The notes under the pieces were generated by a model, which did no database searches, was not told the DNA's origin, and saw only the letters and a program-made list of their open reading frames with translations. A stretch of DNA of 64,000 nt from Streptomyces sp. 6-11-2 (GTDB lineage Bacteria; Actinomycetota; Actinomycetes; Streptomycetales; Streptomycetaceae): assembly GCF_006540305.1 (NCBI RefSeq), contig NZ_BJOR01000001.1, positions 124,001 through 188,000 of the forward strand, given 5' to 3'. This document shows, one piece after another, positions 7,670 through 15,453 of this stretch. Made by a program: the position numbers and the translations under genes. Positions within the stretch are counted from its first letter, which is position 1. The number at the start of each line of letters is the position of its first letter.

Positions 7670-8926
7670 GTGGCCCGTCCACGCCTGCTCCGCAGATGTC
7701 TGTTCGCCGCCCTGTCCGCCGTCCTGGTCGGCTCCGCCGCCGTCGGCCCGGCGCGGGCCGACTCCCCGAAGGCGGCCGCCCCCACGGCGGCCACCCCGAA
7801 GGCGGCCGCCGCCGTCACGTTCTCCGACACCTTCGACGGCCCCGCCGGCGCGGCCGTCGACTCCTCCAAGTGGCAGATCGAGACCGGCGACAACGTCAAC
7901 AACCACGAACGGCAGTACTACACGTCGGGCAACAAGAACGCGGCCCTGGACGGCCAGGGCCATCTGGTGATCACCGCCCGGCGCGAGAACCCCTCCAACT
8001 ACCAGTGCTGGTACGGCACCTGCCAGTACACCTCGGCCCGGCTGAACACCTCCGGGAAGTTCACCGCGCAGTACGGGCACGTCGAGGCCCGGATGAAGAT
8101 CCCGCGGGGGCAGGGCATGTGGCCCGCGTTCTGGATGCTCGGCACGCCGGTCAACTGGCCGGACTCCGGTGAGATCGACATCATGGAGAACGTCGGTTTC
8201 GAGCCGTCCACCGTCCACGGCACGATCCACGGCCCCGGCTACTCCGGCTCGGGCGGCATCGGCGCGGGCTACTCGCTGCCGAACGGACAGAACTTCGCGG
8301 ACGCCTTCCACACCTTCGCCGTCGACTGGGCGCCGGACTCGATCACCTGGTCCGTGGACGGCAACGTCTACCAGCGGCGCACGCCGGCCGACCTGGGCGG
8401 CAGGACGTGGGTGTTCAACAAGCCGTTCTTCCTGATCCTGAACCTGGCCGTGGGCGGCTACTGGCCGGGCGACCCGGACGGCTCCACCTCCTTCCCGCAG
8501 CAGCTCGTGGTCGACTCGGTATCGGTGACCACGAGCGACACGTCCGGCGGCGGCGCGATCCGCGGGCTGGCCGGCAAGTGCGTGGACGTGGCCGGGGCGA
8601 ACTCCGCCAACGGCACCCCGGTGCAGCTCTACGACTGCAACGGCACCGCCGCCCAGCAGTGGACGGTCGCCTCGGACGGCACCCTGCGCGCACTCGGCAA
8701 GTGCCTGGACGTCACGGACCGCGGCACCGCGGACGGCTCCACCGTCCAGTTGTGGGACTGCGGCGGCGGCGCGAACCAGAAGTGGGTGGTCTCCTCGGCG
8801 CACGACATCGTCAACCCGCAGGCGAACAAGTGTCTGGACGTCACCGGAAACAACTCCGCCAACGGCACCCGGCTCCAGATCTGGACCTGCACGGGCGGTG
8901 CCAACCAGAAGTGGACGGTGGGCTGA
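7670..8926 (+). CDS. Secreted GH16 beta-glucanase with C-terminal CBM13/ricin-type lectin domain
   Basis: The 418-residue protein has a Sec-type signal peptide (about residues 1-30, cleavage near ARA-DS), an Ala/Pro/Lys linker, and a GH16 catalytic domain (about 48-285). The catalytic motif GEIDIMENVG contains the nucleophile and acid/base glutamates separated by the Asp. The C-terminal 125 residues are a ricin-B trefoil with repeated GKCLDVT and NQKWxV motifs, which bind polysaccharide. It probably hydrolyses 1,3-beta-glucan (laminarin, fungal wall) outside the cell. GTG 7670 is preceded by GGGAGAG. Transcription runs into the inverted repeat at 8949-9012. Confidence 0.93.
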   Translation: MARPRLLRRCLFAALSAVLVGSAAVGPARADSPKAAAPTAATPKAAAAVTFSDTFDGPAGAAVDSSKWQIETGDNVNNHERQYYTSGNKNAALDGQGHLVITARRENPSNYQCWYGTCQYTSARLNTSGKFTAQYGHVEARMKIPRGQGMWPAFWMLGTPVNWPDSGEIDIMENVGFEPSTVHGTIHGPGYSGSGGIGAGYSLPNGQNFADAFHTFAVDWAPDSITWSVDGNVYQRRTPADLGGRTWVFNKPFFLILNLAVGGYWPGDPDGSTSFPQQLVVDSVSVTTSDTSGGGAIRGLAGKCVDVAGANSANGTPVQLYDCNGTAAQQWTVASDGTLRALGKCLDVTDRGTADGSTVQLWDCGGGANQKWVVSSAHDIVNPQANKCLDVTGNNSANGTRLQIWTCTGGANQKWTVG

Positions 8927-8948
8927 GCCCGTGGACCGGTGCTGAGGG

Positions 8949-9012
8949 CTAGGGCCTCTCGTTTGGATCATGCCGGGCCCTGATCCGGCCTGATCCAAAC
9001 GAAAGACCCTAG
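8949..9012. mobile_element. 64-bp CTAG-bounded inverted-repeat element (MITE-like, short form)
   Basis: CTAG occurs at both ends (8949-8952, 9009-9012). The 22-bp arms match at 20 positions and share TCGTTTGGATCA next to the centre. The central 20 bases are themselves partly palindromic. The right CTAG contains the TAG stop codon of the convergent gene at 9009-9242. A longer relative with the same ends is at 27382-27575. It carries no gene and would also work as a two-way terminator between the glucanase gene and its convergent neighbour. Confidence 0.65.
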
Positions 9013-9242
9013 TGCACGGTCCAGGTGAACTTGTCGCCGCCGACCCAGCGGACCACGTCCGGATCGTCGAGGTCGTGGATGCTGATACCGAAGGCGGCGG
9101 CGGCTTCCAGGACGTCGATGACGGTCTTCGCCTCGCCGACCACCTCACCGTCGATCTCCACGATACGGAAGGGCGGACTGCCCGGCTGCACGGCGAGCAC
9201 CAGGATCCGCGGCCGGGAGATGTGCAGGGCAGCTTCGGTCAT
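9009..9242 (-). CDS. Hypothetical protein, 77 aa
   Basis: The small acidic protein starts MTEAALHISRPRILVLAV and ends VVRWVGGDKFTWTVH. I do not recognise a named domain. It has a beta-rich first half, a helix around residues 37-50 (VIDVLEAAAAFG) and the segment ISIHDLDDPDVVRWVGG. The stop codon TAG lies in the CTAG end of the inverted-repeat element. Coding potential is supported by codon bias and a sensible start, although the RBS is not strong. It stands alone between convergent GH16 and divergent PHP genes. Confidence 0.6.
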   Translation of the reverse strand: MTEAALHISRPRILVLAVQPGSPPFRIVEIDGEVVGEAKTVIDVLEAAAAFGISIHDLDDPDVVRWVGGDKFTWTVH

Positions 9243-9430
9243 GCCATCCAGCCTAGAACGCCGACCGCGGCGACGGGTTTCCGGCGCCGCCGGGCCCGGG
9301 GTTCCGCACCGCCGCGGCGTCCGCCCCGGCGGGCCGGCCCGGAAGCCTCCGGGCCGGCCCGCCGGGTGCCTTCCCGTGCCGTGTGGTGCGGTCCCGGTGG
9401 CGCCGGGGAACCCTGGAGGTGGAGGTGGCG

Positions 9431-10450
9431 ATGGACCCTGTCGAGGCACTGGACCGGATCGCCTTTCTGCTGGAGCGGTGCCTGGCGCCGACCTACCGTG
9501 TGCGCGCCTTCCGCACCGCCGCCCGGGTGCTGTCCGGGCTGCCCGAGCGCGAGGTGGCCGAGCGCGCCACGGCCGGGACGCTCCAGTCGCTCAAGGGCGT
9601 CGGCCCGAAGACCGCCCAGGTGGTGCGGGAGGCACTGGCCGGGCAGGTGCCCGGCTATCTGCGGAAGCTGGAGGACGAGGCGGACGAACCGCTCGTCGCG
9701 GGCGGCGAACGGCTGCGGGCGCTGCTGCGCGGCGACTGCCATCTGCACTCCGACTGGTCCGACGGCGGTAGCCCGATCGAGGAGATGGGCCGGACCGCGG
9801 CACGCCTCGGGCACGAGTGGGCGGTGCTCACGGACCACTCGCCGCGACTGACGGTGGCCCGCGGGCTGTCCGCCGAGCGGCTGCGCGAGCAGCTGGAGGT
9901 GGTCGCGGAGCTGAACCGGACATGGGCGCCCTTCCGGCTGCTGACCGGCATCGAGTGCGACATCCTCGACGACGGCTCGCTCGACCAGGAGCCGGAGCTG
10001 CTGGAACGGCTGGACGTCGTGGTGGTGTCGGTGCACTCCAGACTGCGGATGGACGCCCGGTCGATGACCCGCCGCATGGTGGCCGCCGTGCGCGATCCGC
10101 ACTCCGACGTCCTCGGCCACTGCACCGGACGGCTGCTGACCGGGCGGGGCCGGCCGGAGTCCGAGTTCGACGCGGACGCGGTGTTCGCCGCGTGCGCCGA
10201 GACCGGCACGGCCGTGGAGATCAACAGCCGCCCGGAGCGGCTGGACCCGCCGCGGCGGCTGCTGCGCCGGGCCGTGGACGCCGGCGTGTTGTTCTCCGTC
10301 GACACCGACGCCCACGCGCCCGGCCAGCTGGACTGGCAGATCCACGGGTGCGCGCGGGCCGAGGCGTGCGGGGTGCCCCCGGAGCGCGTGGTGACCACGT
10401 GGACCGGGGAGCAGCTGCTGGACTGGGCCCGCGAGCGCCGGACGCCGTGA
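9431..10450 (+). CDS. PHP-domain phosphoesterase with N-terminal helix-hairpin-helix
   Basis: The 339-residue protein combines an N-terminal HhH region (LQSLKGVGPKTAQVVREAL, about residues 50-68) with a C-terminal PHP domain. The metal ligands are visible: GDCHLHSDWSDGG, VLTDHS, VVSVHSRL, VLGHCTGR and DTDAHAPGQLD. This is the layout of the C-terminal half of DNA polymerase X, but the nucleotidyltransferase domain is missing; a full PolX is at 57097-58824. A phosphatase or 3' end-processing role in DNA repair is likely but inferred. ATG 9431 follows repeated GGAGGTGGAGG. Confidence 0.88.
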   Translation: MDPVEALDRIAFLLERCLAPTYRVRAFRTAARVLSGLPEREVAERATAGTLQSLKGVGPKTAQVVREALAGQVPGYLRKLEDEADEPLVAGGERLRALLRGDCHLHSDWSDGGSPIEEMGRTAARLGHEWAVLTDHSPRLTVARGLSAERLREQLEVVAELNRTWAPFRLLTGIECDILDDGSLDQEPELLERLDVVVVSVHSRLRMDARSMTRRMVAAVRDPHSDVLGHCTGRLLTGRGRPESEFDADAVFAACAETGTAVEINSRPERLDPPRRLLRRAVDAGVLFSVDTDAHAPGQLDWQIHGCARAEACGVPPERVVTTWTGEQLLDWARERRTP

Positions 10451-10576
10451 GGCGTGCCGCCCGCGCGTCCCTCGGTGCTCGTCCGTGCGGTCCACGCCCG
10501 CGCGGGTCCGCGTCGACCGGCCGTGACCGGGTACTCGGTGGGCCGCACTGTCAGCCGCCGCCGAGAGGAGCCGAGG

Positions 10577-11605
10577 GTGAGCAGCGCTTCGGGCAGCCGG
10601 GTCGTCGTCACGGGCGCGACCGGCAATGTCGGCACAAGTGTCGTACGGGTCCTCGCCGAGGATCCGGAGATCGGATCCATACGGGGGCTGGCCCGCAGGA
10701 TCCCTCAGTGGTCGCCGCCGAAGACGCAGTGGTCGGCGGTGGACGTGTCCTTCGAGCAGTCCGGGCTGGCCGGGGAGTTCGCGGGCGCCGACGCCGTGAT
10801 CCATCTGGCCTGGGCCTTCCAGCCCACGCACGATCCGGCGGCCACGTGGCGCACCAACGTGCTGGGGAGCATTCGGGTCTTCGACGCGGTGGCCGCCGCG
10901 CGGGTGCCGGTCCTGGTGCACGCCTCGTCGGTCGGCGCGTACTCACCGGGGCCGAAGGACCACGCGGTGGACGAGTCGTGGCCGACCCACGGCTGGCCGG
11001 ACGCCGCGTACTGTCGGGAGAAGGCGTATCTGGAACGGGCCCTGGACACCTTCGAGCGGGACCACCCGGACGTGCGGGTGGTCCGGATGCGGCCGGCCTT
11101 CCTGTTCAAGCGGGAGTCGGCGAGCGAGCAGCGCCGGATCCTCGGCGGCCGGTTCCTGCCGGGGCAGCTGGCCCGGCCCGAGCTGATGCCGTTCCTGCCG
11201 GACGTCCCGGGCCTGCGGGTGCAGGCGCTGCACACGGACGACGCCGCCCGGGCCTACCGGCTGGCGCTCGCGCACGAGGTGCGGGGAGCGTTCAATCTGG
11301 CCGCCGAGCCGCCGCTCGACGCGCAGGTGCTGGGCGAGCTGCTCGGCTCCCGGCCCGTCCGGCTGCCGCGCACCGCCGCCCGCTCGGCGATCGCCGCCGC
11401 GTGGGGGCTGCGCCTGCTGCCCGCCTCCCCCCAGCTGTTCGACGCGGTCCTCCACCTCCCCCTGATGGACTGCACCCGGGCCCACACCGAACTGGGCTGG
11501 CGCCCGGAGCGTACGGCGACGGAGGTCCTCCAGGAGTTCCTCCAGGGGGTGCAGCGGGGCGAGGGTGCGGACACGGAGCCGCTGCGGGGCCGCAAGGTCG
11601 GGTGA
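10577..11605 (+). CDS. NAD-dependent epimerase/dehydratase (extended SDR)
   Basis: The 342-residue protein opens with the Rossmann motif VVVTGATGNVGTSVVRVL (about residues 9-26). ASSVGAYSPG and a catalytic tyrosine in AAYCREKAYLE (Y-x-x-x-K type) identify an extended SDR. The C-terminal third (from MPFLPDVPGLRVQALHTDD) is the substrate-binding part. The sugar or other substrate cannot be named. GTG 10577 is preceded by GAGAGGAGCCGAGG. It follows the PHP gene by 126 bases in the same direction. Confidence 0.85.
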   Translation: MSSASGSRVVVTGATGNVGTSVVRVLAEDPEIGSIRGLARRIPQWSPPKTQWSAVDVSFEQSGLAGEFAGADAVIHLAWAFQPTHDPAATWRTNVLGSIRVFDAVAAARVPVLVHASSVGAYSPGPKDHAVDESWPTHGWPDAAYCREKAYLERALDTFERDHPDVRVVRMRPAFLFKRESASEQRRILGGRFLPGQLARPELMPFLPDVPGLRVQALHTDDAARAYRLALAHEVRGAFNLAAEPPLDAQVLGELLGSRPVRLPRTAARSAIAAAWGLRLLPASPQLFDAVLHLPLMDCTRAHTELGWRPERTATEVLQEFLQGVQRGEGADTEPLRGRKVG

Positions 11606-11679
11606 ACCGGGACCGGATCGGCAGGCGCAGGGGCAGGGGCAGGGTCCCCGAGGGGAGCCGGGCCACGGCCCCGGAGATG

Positions 11680-12402
11680 TCAGCCGTGTGCCCGCAGCGC
11701 CCGCATCTGTTCCTCCAGCGGACCGAGCCCGACGTCCCGGCGGCGCTCGTCGAGGGTCTGCGGGCGGCGCACGGGGTACGGGCGCAGGGTGACGGGGTTG
11801 ATCCGCGTGCCGTAGAACTGCGGCTCGCCCAGTTCCACGGCGCAGTGGTCGGCGATGTAGGCCAGGTGCACCGCGGGGCAGCGGCCGTCCGCGGTGGCCT
11901 GGGCGATCAGATCCCGGCACCGCAGCCGGAAGCCCAGGTCCGGGGCGTGCAGCAGGATCATCAGGGCGGCCGTCGAGGCGGCACCGCCCACGGCCTCGAC
12001 GGTCGGCCAGCCGTGCAGGCGCACGATCGCCGCGAGCGCCTCGGCGTTGTCCCGGCGGCACCGGGCCACACTCCGTCGCCGCTCCGCCGTGGGCGCGGCC
12101 CCCGCCTCCCGCGTCGACTCCCGGTCCGCGTCGGCCCTGCGCACCAGCTCGGCCGCCACCGGGGAGGCGTCCTCCCCGGACAGCGGCACCGCGTTCTGCC
12201 CCACGGCCGGTACCGCTCCCCGCCCCACGGCCAGTGCCGCTCCCCGCCCGACGAGCGGCACCGCGTCCCTCTCGACCGTCGGCACCGCCGCCTCGGCCGG
12301 TCCCGTCACCGATCCGCCCGGGACCGCGAGGTCTCCGCCCGAGACGTCCGGTCCGCGGGATGTCGTGGGCGTGCCCACGGGATGGTCCGGAGAGGCCGTC
12401 AT
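11680..12402 (-). CDS. DUF6624-type protein with repetitive N-terminal region
   Basis: The 240-residue protein has a low-complexity N-terminal third with imperfect repeats of the form VGRGAALAVGRGAVPAVG (about residues 48-72). A C-terminal conserved domain carries EALAAIVRLHGWPTVEAVGG, AAHLAYIADHCAVELGEPQ-like sequence and QFYGTRI, as in DUF6624. The function is unknown. Its ATG overlaps the TGA of the upstream ATPase gene (ATGA, 12399-12402), so the two are almost certainly translationally coupled and may act together. Confidence 0.75.
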   Translation of the reverse strand: MTASPDHPVGTPTTSRGPDVSGGDLAVPGGSVTGPAEAAVPTVERDAVPLVGRGAALAVGRGAVPAVGQNAVPLSGEDASPVAAELVRRADADRESTREAGAAPTAERRRSVARCRRDNAEALAAIVRLHGWPTVEAVGGAASTAALMILLHAPDLGFRLRCRDLIAQATADGRCPAVHLAYIADHCAVELGEPQFYGTRINPVTLRPYPVRRPQTLDERRRDVGLGPLEEQMRALRAHG

Positions 12403-12896
12403 GGAGCCGTGCCTCCGCGGCGGCGCAGCGTGAACCACACTCTCTTGCCGGGGCGGCCGGGTTCGGGCGGCGCCATTCCCCAGTCGTCCGCCAGCGCGGC
12501 GACGATGGCGAGTCCGCGTCCCGACTCCGCGTCCGCGTCCGCCGGTCGCGGTCGGGGCAGCACCGGCGAGGAGTCCGCCACCGTCACGCGGAGGGTGTGC
12601 GGGCTCCACTCGACGGTCACGGTGACCGTGTCGTCGGGGCCGGTGCGCGCGTGCTTGACCGCGTTGGCGAACAGTTCGTCCGCGGCGAGCACCGCGCCGT
12701 CGCGCTGATCGGCCGACAGCGGCAGCCGGGCGAACTGCTCGGTGACCAGTCGCCGTACGGCCGCCGCCCAGGAGGGGTCGGCGGGGACGGTGGAGCGGAC
12801 GCGGAAGGGCTCGTCCGCGGCGGGGCCGGCCGGCCGGTGCCGGGTGTCCGCCGGTGCGGGCGGCGGCCCGGGGCGCCAAGCGCCGGATGCCGTCAT
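12399..12896 (-). CDS. HATPase_c anti-sigma-type serine kinase-like protein (RsbW/SpoIIAB family)
   Basis: The 165-residue protein has the GHKL N-box LAADELFANAVKHA (about residues 69-82) and the G-box region SGRGLAIVAALADDWG. These are typical of the short regulatory ATPases found in large numbers in Streptomyces. It may phosphorylate a STAS-type antagonist or bind a sigma factor. The start ATG 12896 is preceded by GAAGGAGG. It is divergent from an XRE/DUF397 pair, a recurrent three-gene arrangement in Streptomyces (WhiJ/AbaA-like loci). Confidence 0.85.
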   Translation of the reverse strand: MTASGAWRPGPPPAPADTRHRPAGPAADEPFRVRSTVPADPSWAAAVRRLVTEQFARLPLSADQRDGAVLAADELFANAVKHARTGPDDTVTVTVEWSPHTLRVTVADSSPVLPRPRPADADAESGRGLAIVAALADDWGMAPPEPGRPGKRVWFTLRRRGGTAP

Positions 12897-13260
12897 CGGT
12901 CCTCCTTCGGACGCGGCGGCGCGGCGCCCCGGGTCAGGACGGCCGCCCTCGTCCGCGTGCGGGCGAGGCCGGGGTCCGGGCTCCTCGACTGTCCGTCGGT
13001 CACGATGGCCATCCAGGTCTCGCGTCGCGTTCCCGTGCGGGCCGGGCTCGCATCTGGCGGAACGTCAGTTTCGTTGTTGAAAAGCGCAGTTGGCCGGTGC
13101 GACGGCCCGCTGTGCGACAGCTCCTCCTGTCACTATGGTCTCGGACACACTCGGCCCGCAACCTGCGTTCTGATAATTTCAGAACGTTCACCAACACCCT
13201 GTCTGTGTCCTCGACGCCGTGCCACACTGCACGCGAAGTCGGCCGTTCGGGAGGTAGGAC
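12897..13260. other. Intergenic region between divergent ATPase and XRE genes (364 bp)
   Basis: It is less GC-rich than its surroundings between about 13060 and 13220. It contains the palindrome at 13166-13186 and must hold the promoters of both flanking genes. I see no convincing ORF in it. Confidence 0.5.
13166..13186. promoter_or_regulatory. Palindromic operator candidate upstream of the XRE regulator
   Basis: CGTTCTGA-TAATT-TCAGAACG is a perfect 8-bp inverted repeat with an AT-rich 5-bp centre, 75 bases before the GTG of the XRE gene. In this GC-rich genome it stands out. Autoregulation by the XRE protein is the simplest reading (inference). Confidence 0.5.
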
Positions 13261-14127
13261 GTGAGGGAGAACCGCTCAGGCGGGAGCGCGCCCACCGTCC
13301 TGCGGATGGTCCTCGGCAAGCGGCTGCGGCACCTGCGGGAGCGGGCCGGGGTCTCCTTCGAGGACGCGGCACGGGCCATCGAGGTCACGCCGCTGACGGT
13401 CCGCCGGATAGAGAAGGCCGAGGTCGGCCTGCGCATCCCGTACGTCAAGGAGTTGTTGCGCACCTACGGCGTCCCCGCGGCGGAGATCGACGACTTCGTC
13501 ACCCTGGCCCGGGAGGCCAATCGGCCGGGCTGGTGGTACAAGTACCGCGACGTACTGCCGGAGTGGTTCAAGGCGTACGTGAGCCTGGAGAGCGAGGCCA
13601 GCGTCATCCGCCTCTACGAACCTCATTACGTGCCGGGCCTGTTGCAGACCCGCGACTACGCCACCGCGCTCATGCGGGTCGGCTTCCCCAACGAGTCGAA
13701 GGAGGAGATCGCCCGTCGCGTGGCCCTGCGCCTGAGACGCCAGGACCTGCTCGCCAAGCCGGACGGCCCGGCCATGTGGGCCATCGTGGACGAGACGGTG
13801 CTGCGCCGCCCCGTCGGCGGCCCCAGGGTGATGCGGGCCCAGCTGGACCGGCTCGTCGAGGTGCTCCGGATGCCGAAGGTCAGTATCCAGGTCATGCCCT
13901 ATTCGGTGGGGGCCCACCCGGGCGCCTTCGGCCCCTTCCACCACTTCCGCTTCGGCTTCTCCGAACTGCCCGACGTCGTCTACACCGAGAACCTCGCGGG
14001 CTCGGTGTACTACGACAGGCCGGAGGACGTCGTGACCTATCTCGAAGTTCTGGACCGGATGTCCGTGCAGGCGGAACCGGTCGCACGGACCAGGGACATC
14101 CTGGGCGAACTGCGTAAGGAGTTGTGA
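13261..14127 (+). CDS. XRE-family regulator with DUF5753 (Scr1-type)
   Basis: The 288-residue protein has an N-terminal helix-turn-helix (about residues 18-72: GKRLRHLRERAGVSFEDAAR, then TVRRIEKAEVGLRIPY). A long DUF5753 domain follows, with RLYEPHYVPGLLQTRDYA and IQVMPYSVGAHPG. This is the WhiJ/Scr1 family, which works with a small DUF397 partner in developmental control. GTG 13261 follows GGGAGGTAGGAC. The DUF397 gene starts 3 bases after the stop, so they form one operon. Confidence 0.92.
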   Translation: MRENRSGGSAPTVLRMVLGKRLRHLRERAGVSFEDAARAIEVTPLTVRRIEKAEVGLRIPYVKELLRTYGVPAAEIDDFVTLAREANRPGWWYKYRDVLPEWFKAYVSLESEASVIRLYEPHYVPGLLQTRDYATALMRVGFPNESKEEIARRVALRLRRQDLLAKPDGPAMWAIVDETVLRRPVGGPRVMRAQLDRLVEVLRMPKVSIQVMPYSVGAHPGAFGPFHHFRFGFSELPDVVYTENLAGSVYYDRPEDVVTYLEVLDRMSVQAEPVARTRDILGELRKEL

Positions 14128-14130
14128 TCC

Positions 14131-14376
14131 ATGGCATCCAACGCCCCCCTCCACAGCGGCATACCGGCCGGTGACCTGGGCACCGAGGGCTGGCACAAAC
14201 CCTGGAGCGGCACCAACGGCGGCTCCTGCGTCGAGGCCAAGCGCCTGCCCGACGGCAGGGTCGCCCTCCGCCAGTCCACCGACCCCGAGGGGCCCGCGCT
14301 GCTCTACAGCCGGGACGAGATGATCGCGTTCCTCCGGGGCGTCAAGGCGGGCCAGGCGGACTTCCTGGTGGACTGA
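14131..14376 (+). CDS. DUF397 small partner protein
   Basis: The 81-residue protein has the DUF397 pattern: WHKPWSGTNGGSCVEAKRLP (residues about 21-40), then GRVALRQSTDPEGPALLYSRDEMIAFLRGVKAGQADFLV. DUF397 proteins are encoded next to XRE/DUF5753 regulators and are thought to modulate them. Spacing from the upstream stop codon is 3 bases and the RBS AAGGAG lies inside the end of that gene. A strong hairpin follows. Confidence 0.92.
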   Translation: MASNAPLHSGIPAGDLGTEGWHKPWSGTNGGSCVEAKRLPDGRVALRQSTDPEGPALLYSRDEMIAFLRGVKAGQADFLVD

Positions 14377-14411
14377 GCCCGAACCGGACCCGGAAGAAAA
14401 CCGGAACAGCC

Positions 14412-14444
14412 CCGGCCGGCCCCGCAGCGCGCGGGACCGGCCGG
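14412..14444. terminator. Strong hairpin after the XRE/DUF397 operon
   Basis: CCGGCCGG-C-CCCGC pairs with GCGGG-A-CCGGCCGG across a 5-base loop, 36 bases after the DUF397 stop codon. Confidence 0.65.
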
Positions 14445-14607
14445 CTCCGCGTCTGGGTTCGCGGCATGGGCCCGACCGCATCGGTCCGGGGACGGGGGCG
14501 GGGCGGCCCCCTCCTCGGCATCATCCTGAACTCGGGCCACGCATAAGGACGTTGACGCTAAGTTGAAGACAGACAACGACCGCCGCACGCACGGCAGGAG
14601 ACCCCCC

Positions 14608-15417
14608 ATGGCAGACGGCGAGCTCACCCCGGACCAGGACGCGCTGTCCAAGATCGACACCACGGTGCCGCACTCGGCCCGCATCTGGAACTACTGGATG
14701 GGCGGCAAGGACAACTACGAGGTCGACCGGATCGCGGGCGACGCCTACCGCGAGCACGCGCCGACCATCGAGACCATGGCCCGCGCCTCCCGCCAGTACC
14801 TGGTCCGCGCCGTGACCTACGTGGCCGGCGACCTCGGCATCCGCCAGTTCCTCGACATCGGCACCGGACTGCCGACCTACGACAACACCCACCAGGTCGC
14901 CCAGCGCATCGCCCCCGAGTCGCGCATCGTCTACGTCGACAACGACCCGCTGGTACTGCGCCACGCCCAGGCCCTGCTCACCAGCACCCCCGAGGGTGTG
15001 ACCGAGTACATCGACGCGGACCTGCACGACCCCGAGGCGATCATCGAGCGAGCGGGCAAGATCCTCGACTTCGACCAGCCGGTGGCCCTGATGCTGATGG
15101 GCATTCTCGGCCACGTCCAGGACTACGAGGAGGCGAAGTCGATCGTCCGCCGCGTCCAGGCCGCGCTGCCCTCCGGCAGCTGCTTCGTGCACTACGACAG
15201 CACCGACACCGACCAGGCGCTCAAGGAGGCCCAGCAGGGCTACGACGACACCGGCGCCGTCCCGTACGTGCTGCGCAGCCCGGAGCAACTGGTCGCCTAC
15301 TACGAGGGACTCGAGCTGGTCGAGCCCGGCATCGTCTCCTGCCCGCTGTGGCGTCCCGAGCCGGGCACCGTGCCCGAGCCCACGGACATCCACGGCGGCG
15401 TGGCCCGCAAGCCCTGA
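14608..15417 (+). CDS. SAM-dependent methyltransferase, DUF574 family
   Basis: The 269-residue protein has the DUF574 signature: DTTVPHSARIWNYWMGGKDN (about residues 17-36), SAM motif I FLDIGTGLPT (81-90) and the acidic-loop motif YVDNDPLVL. The family is very common in Streptomyces and lacks a defined substrate. ATG 14608 is preceded by GCAGGAG; an upstream in-frame ATG at 14563 lacks an RBS. A paralogue with the same motifs lies at 58945-59760. Confidence 0.92.
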   Translation: MADGELTPDQDALSKIDTTVPHSARIWNYWMGGKDNYEVDRIAGDAYREHAPTIETMARASRQYLVRAVTYVAGDLGIRQFLDIGTGLPTYDNTHQVAQRIAPESRIVYVDNDPLVLRHAQALLTSTPEGVTEYIDADLHDPEAIIERAGKILDFDQPVALMLMGILGHVQDYEEAKSIVRRVQAALPSGSCFVHYDSTDTDQALKEAQQGYDDTGAVPYVLRSPEQLVAYYEGLELVEPGIVSCPLWRPEPGTVPEPTDIHGGVARKP

Positions 15418-15453
15418 CACCCGGGCGGCGGGACTCGCGGGCCACGCCCCGGC

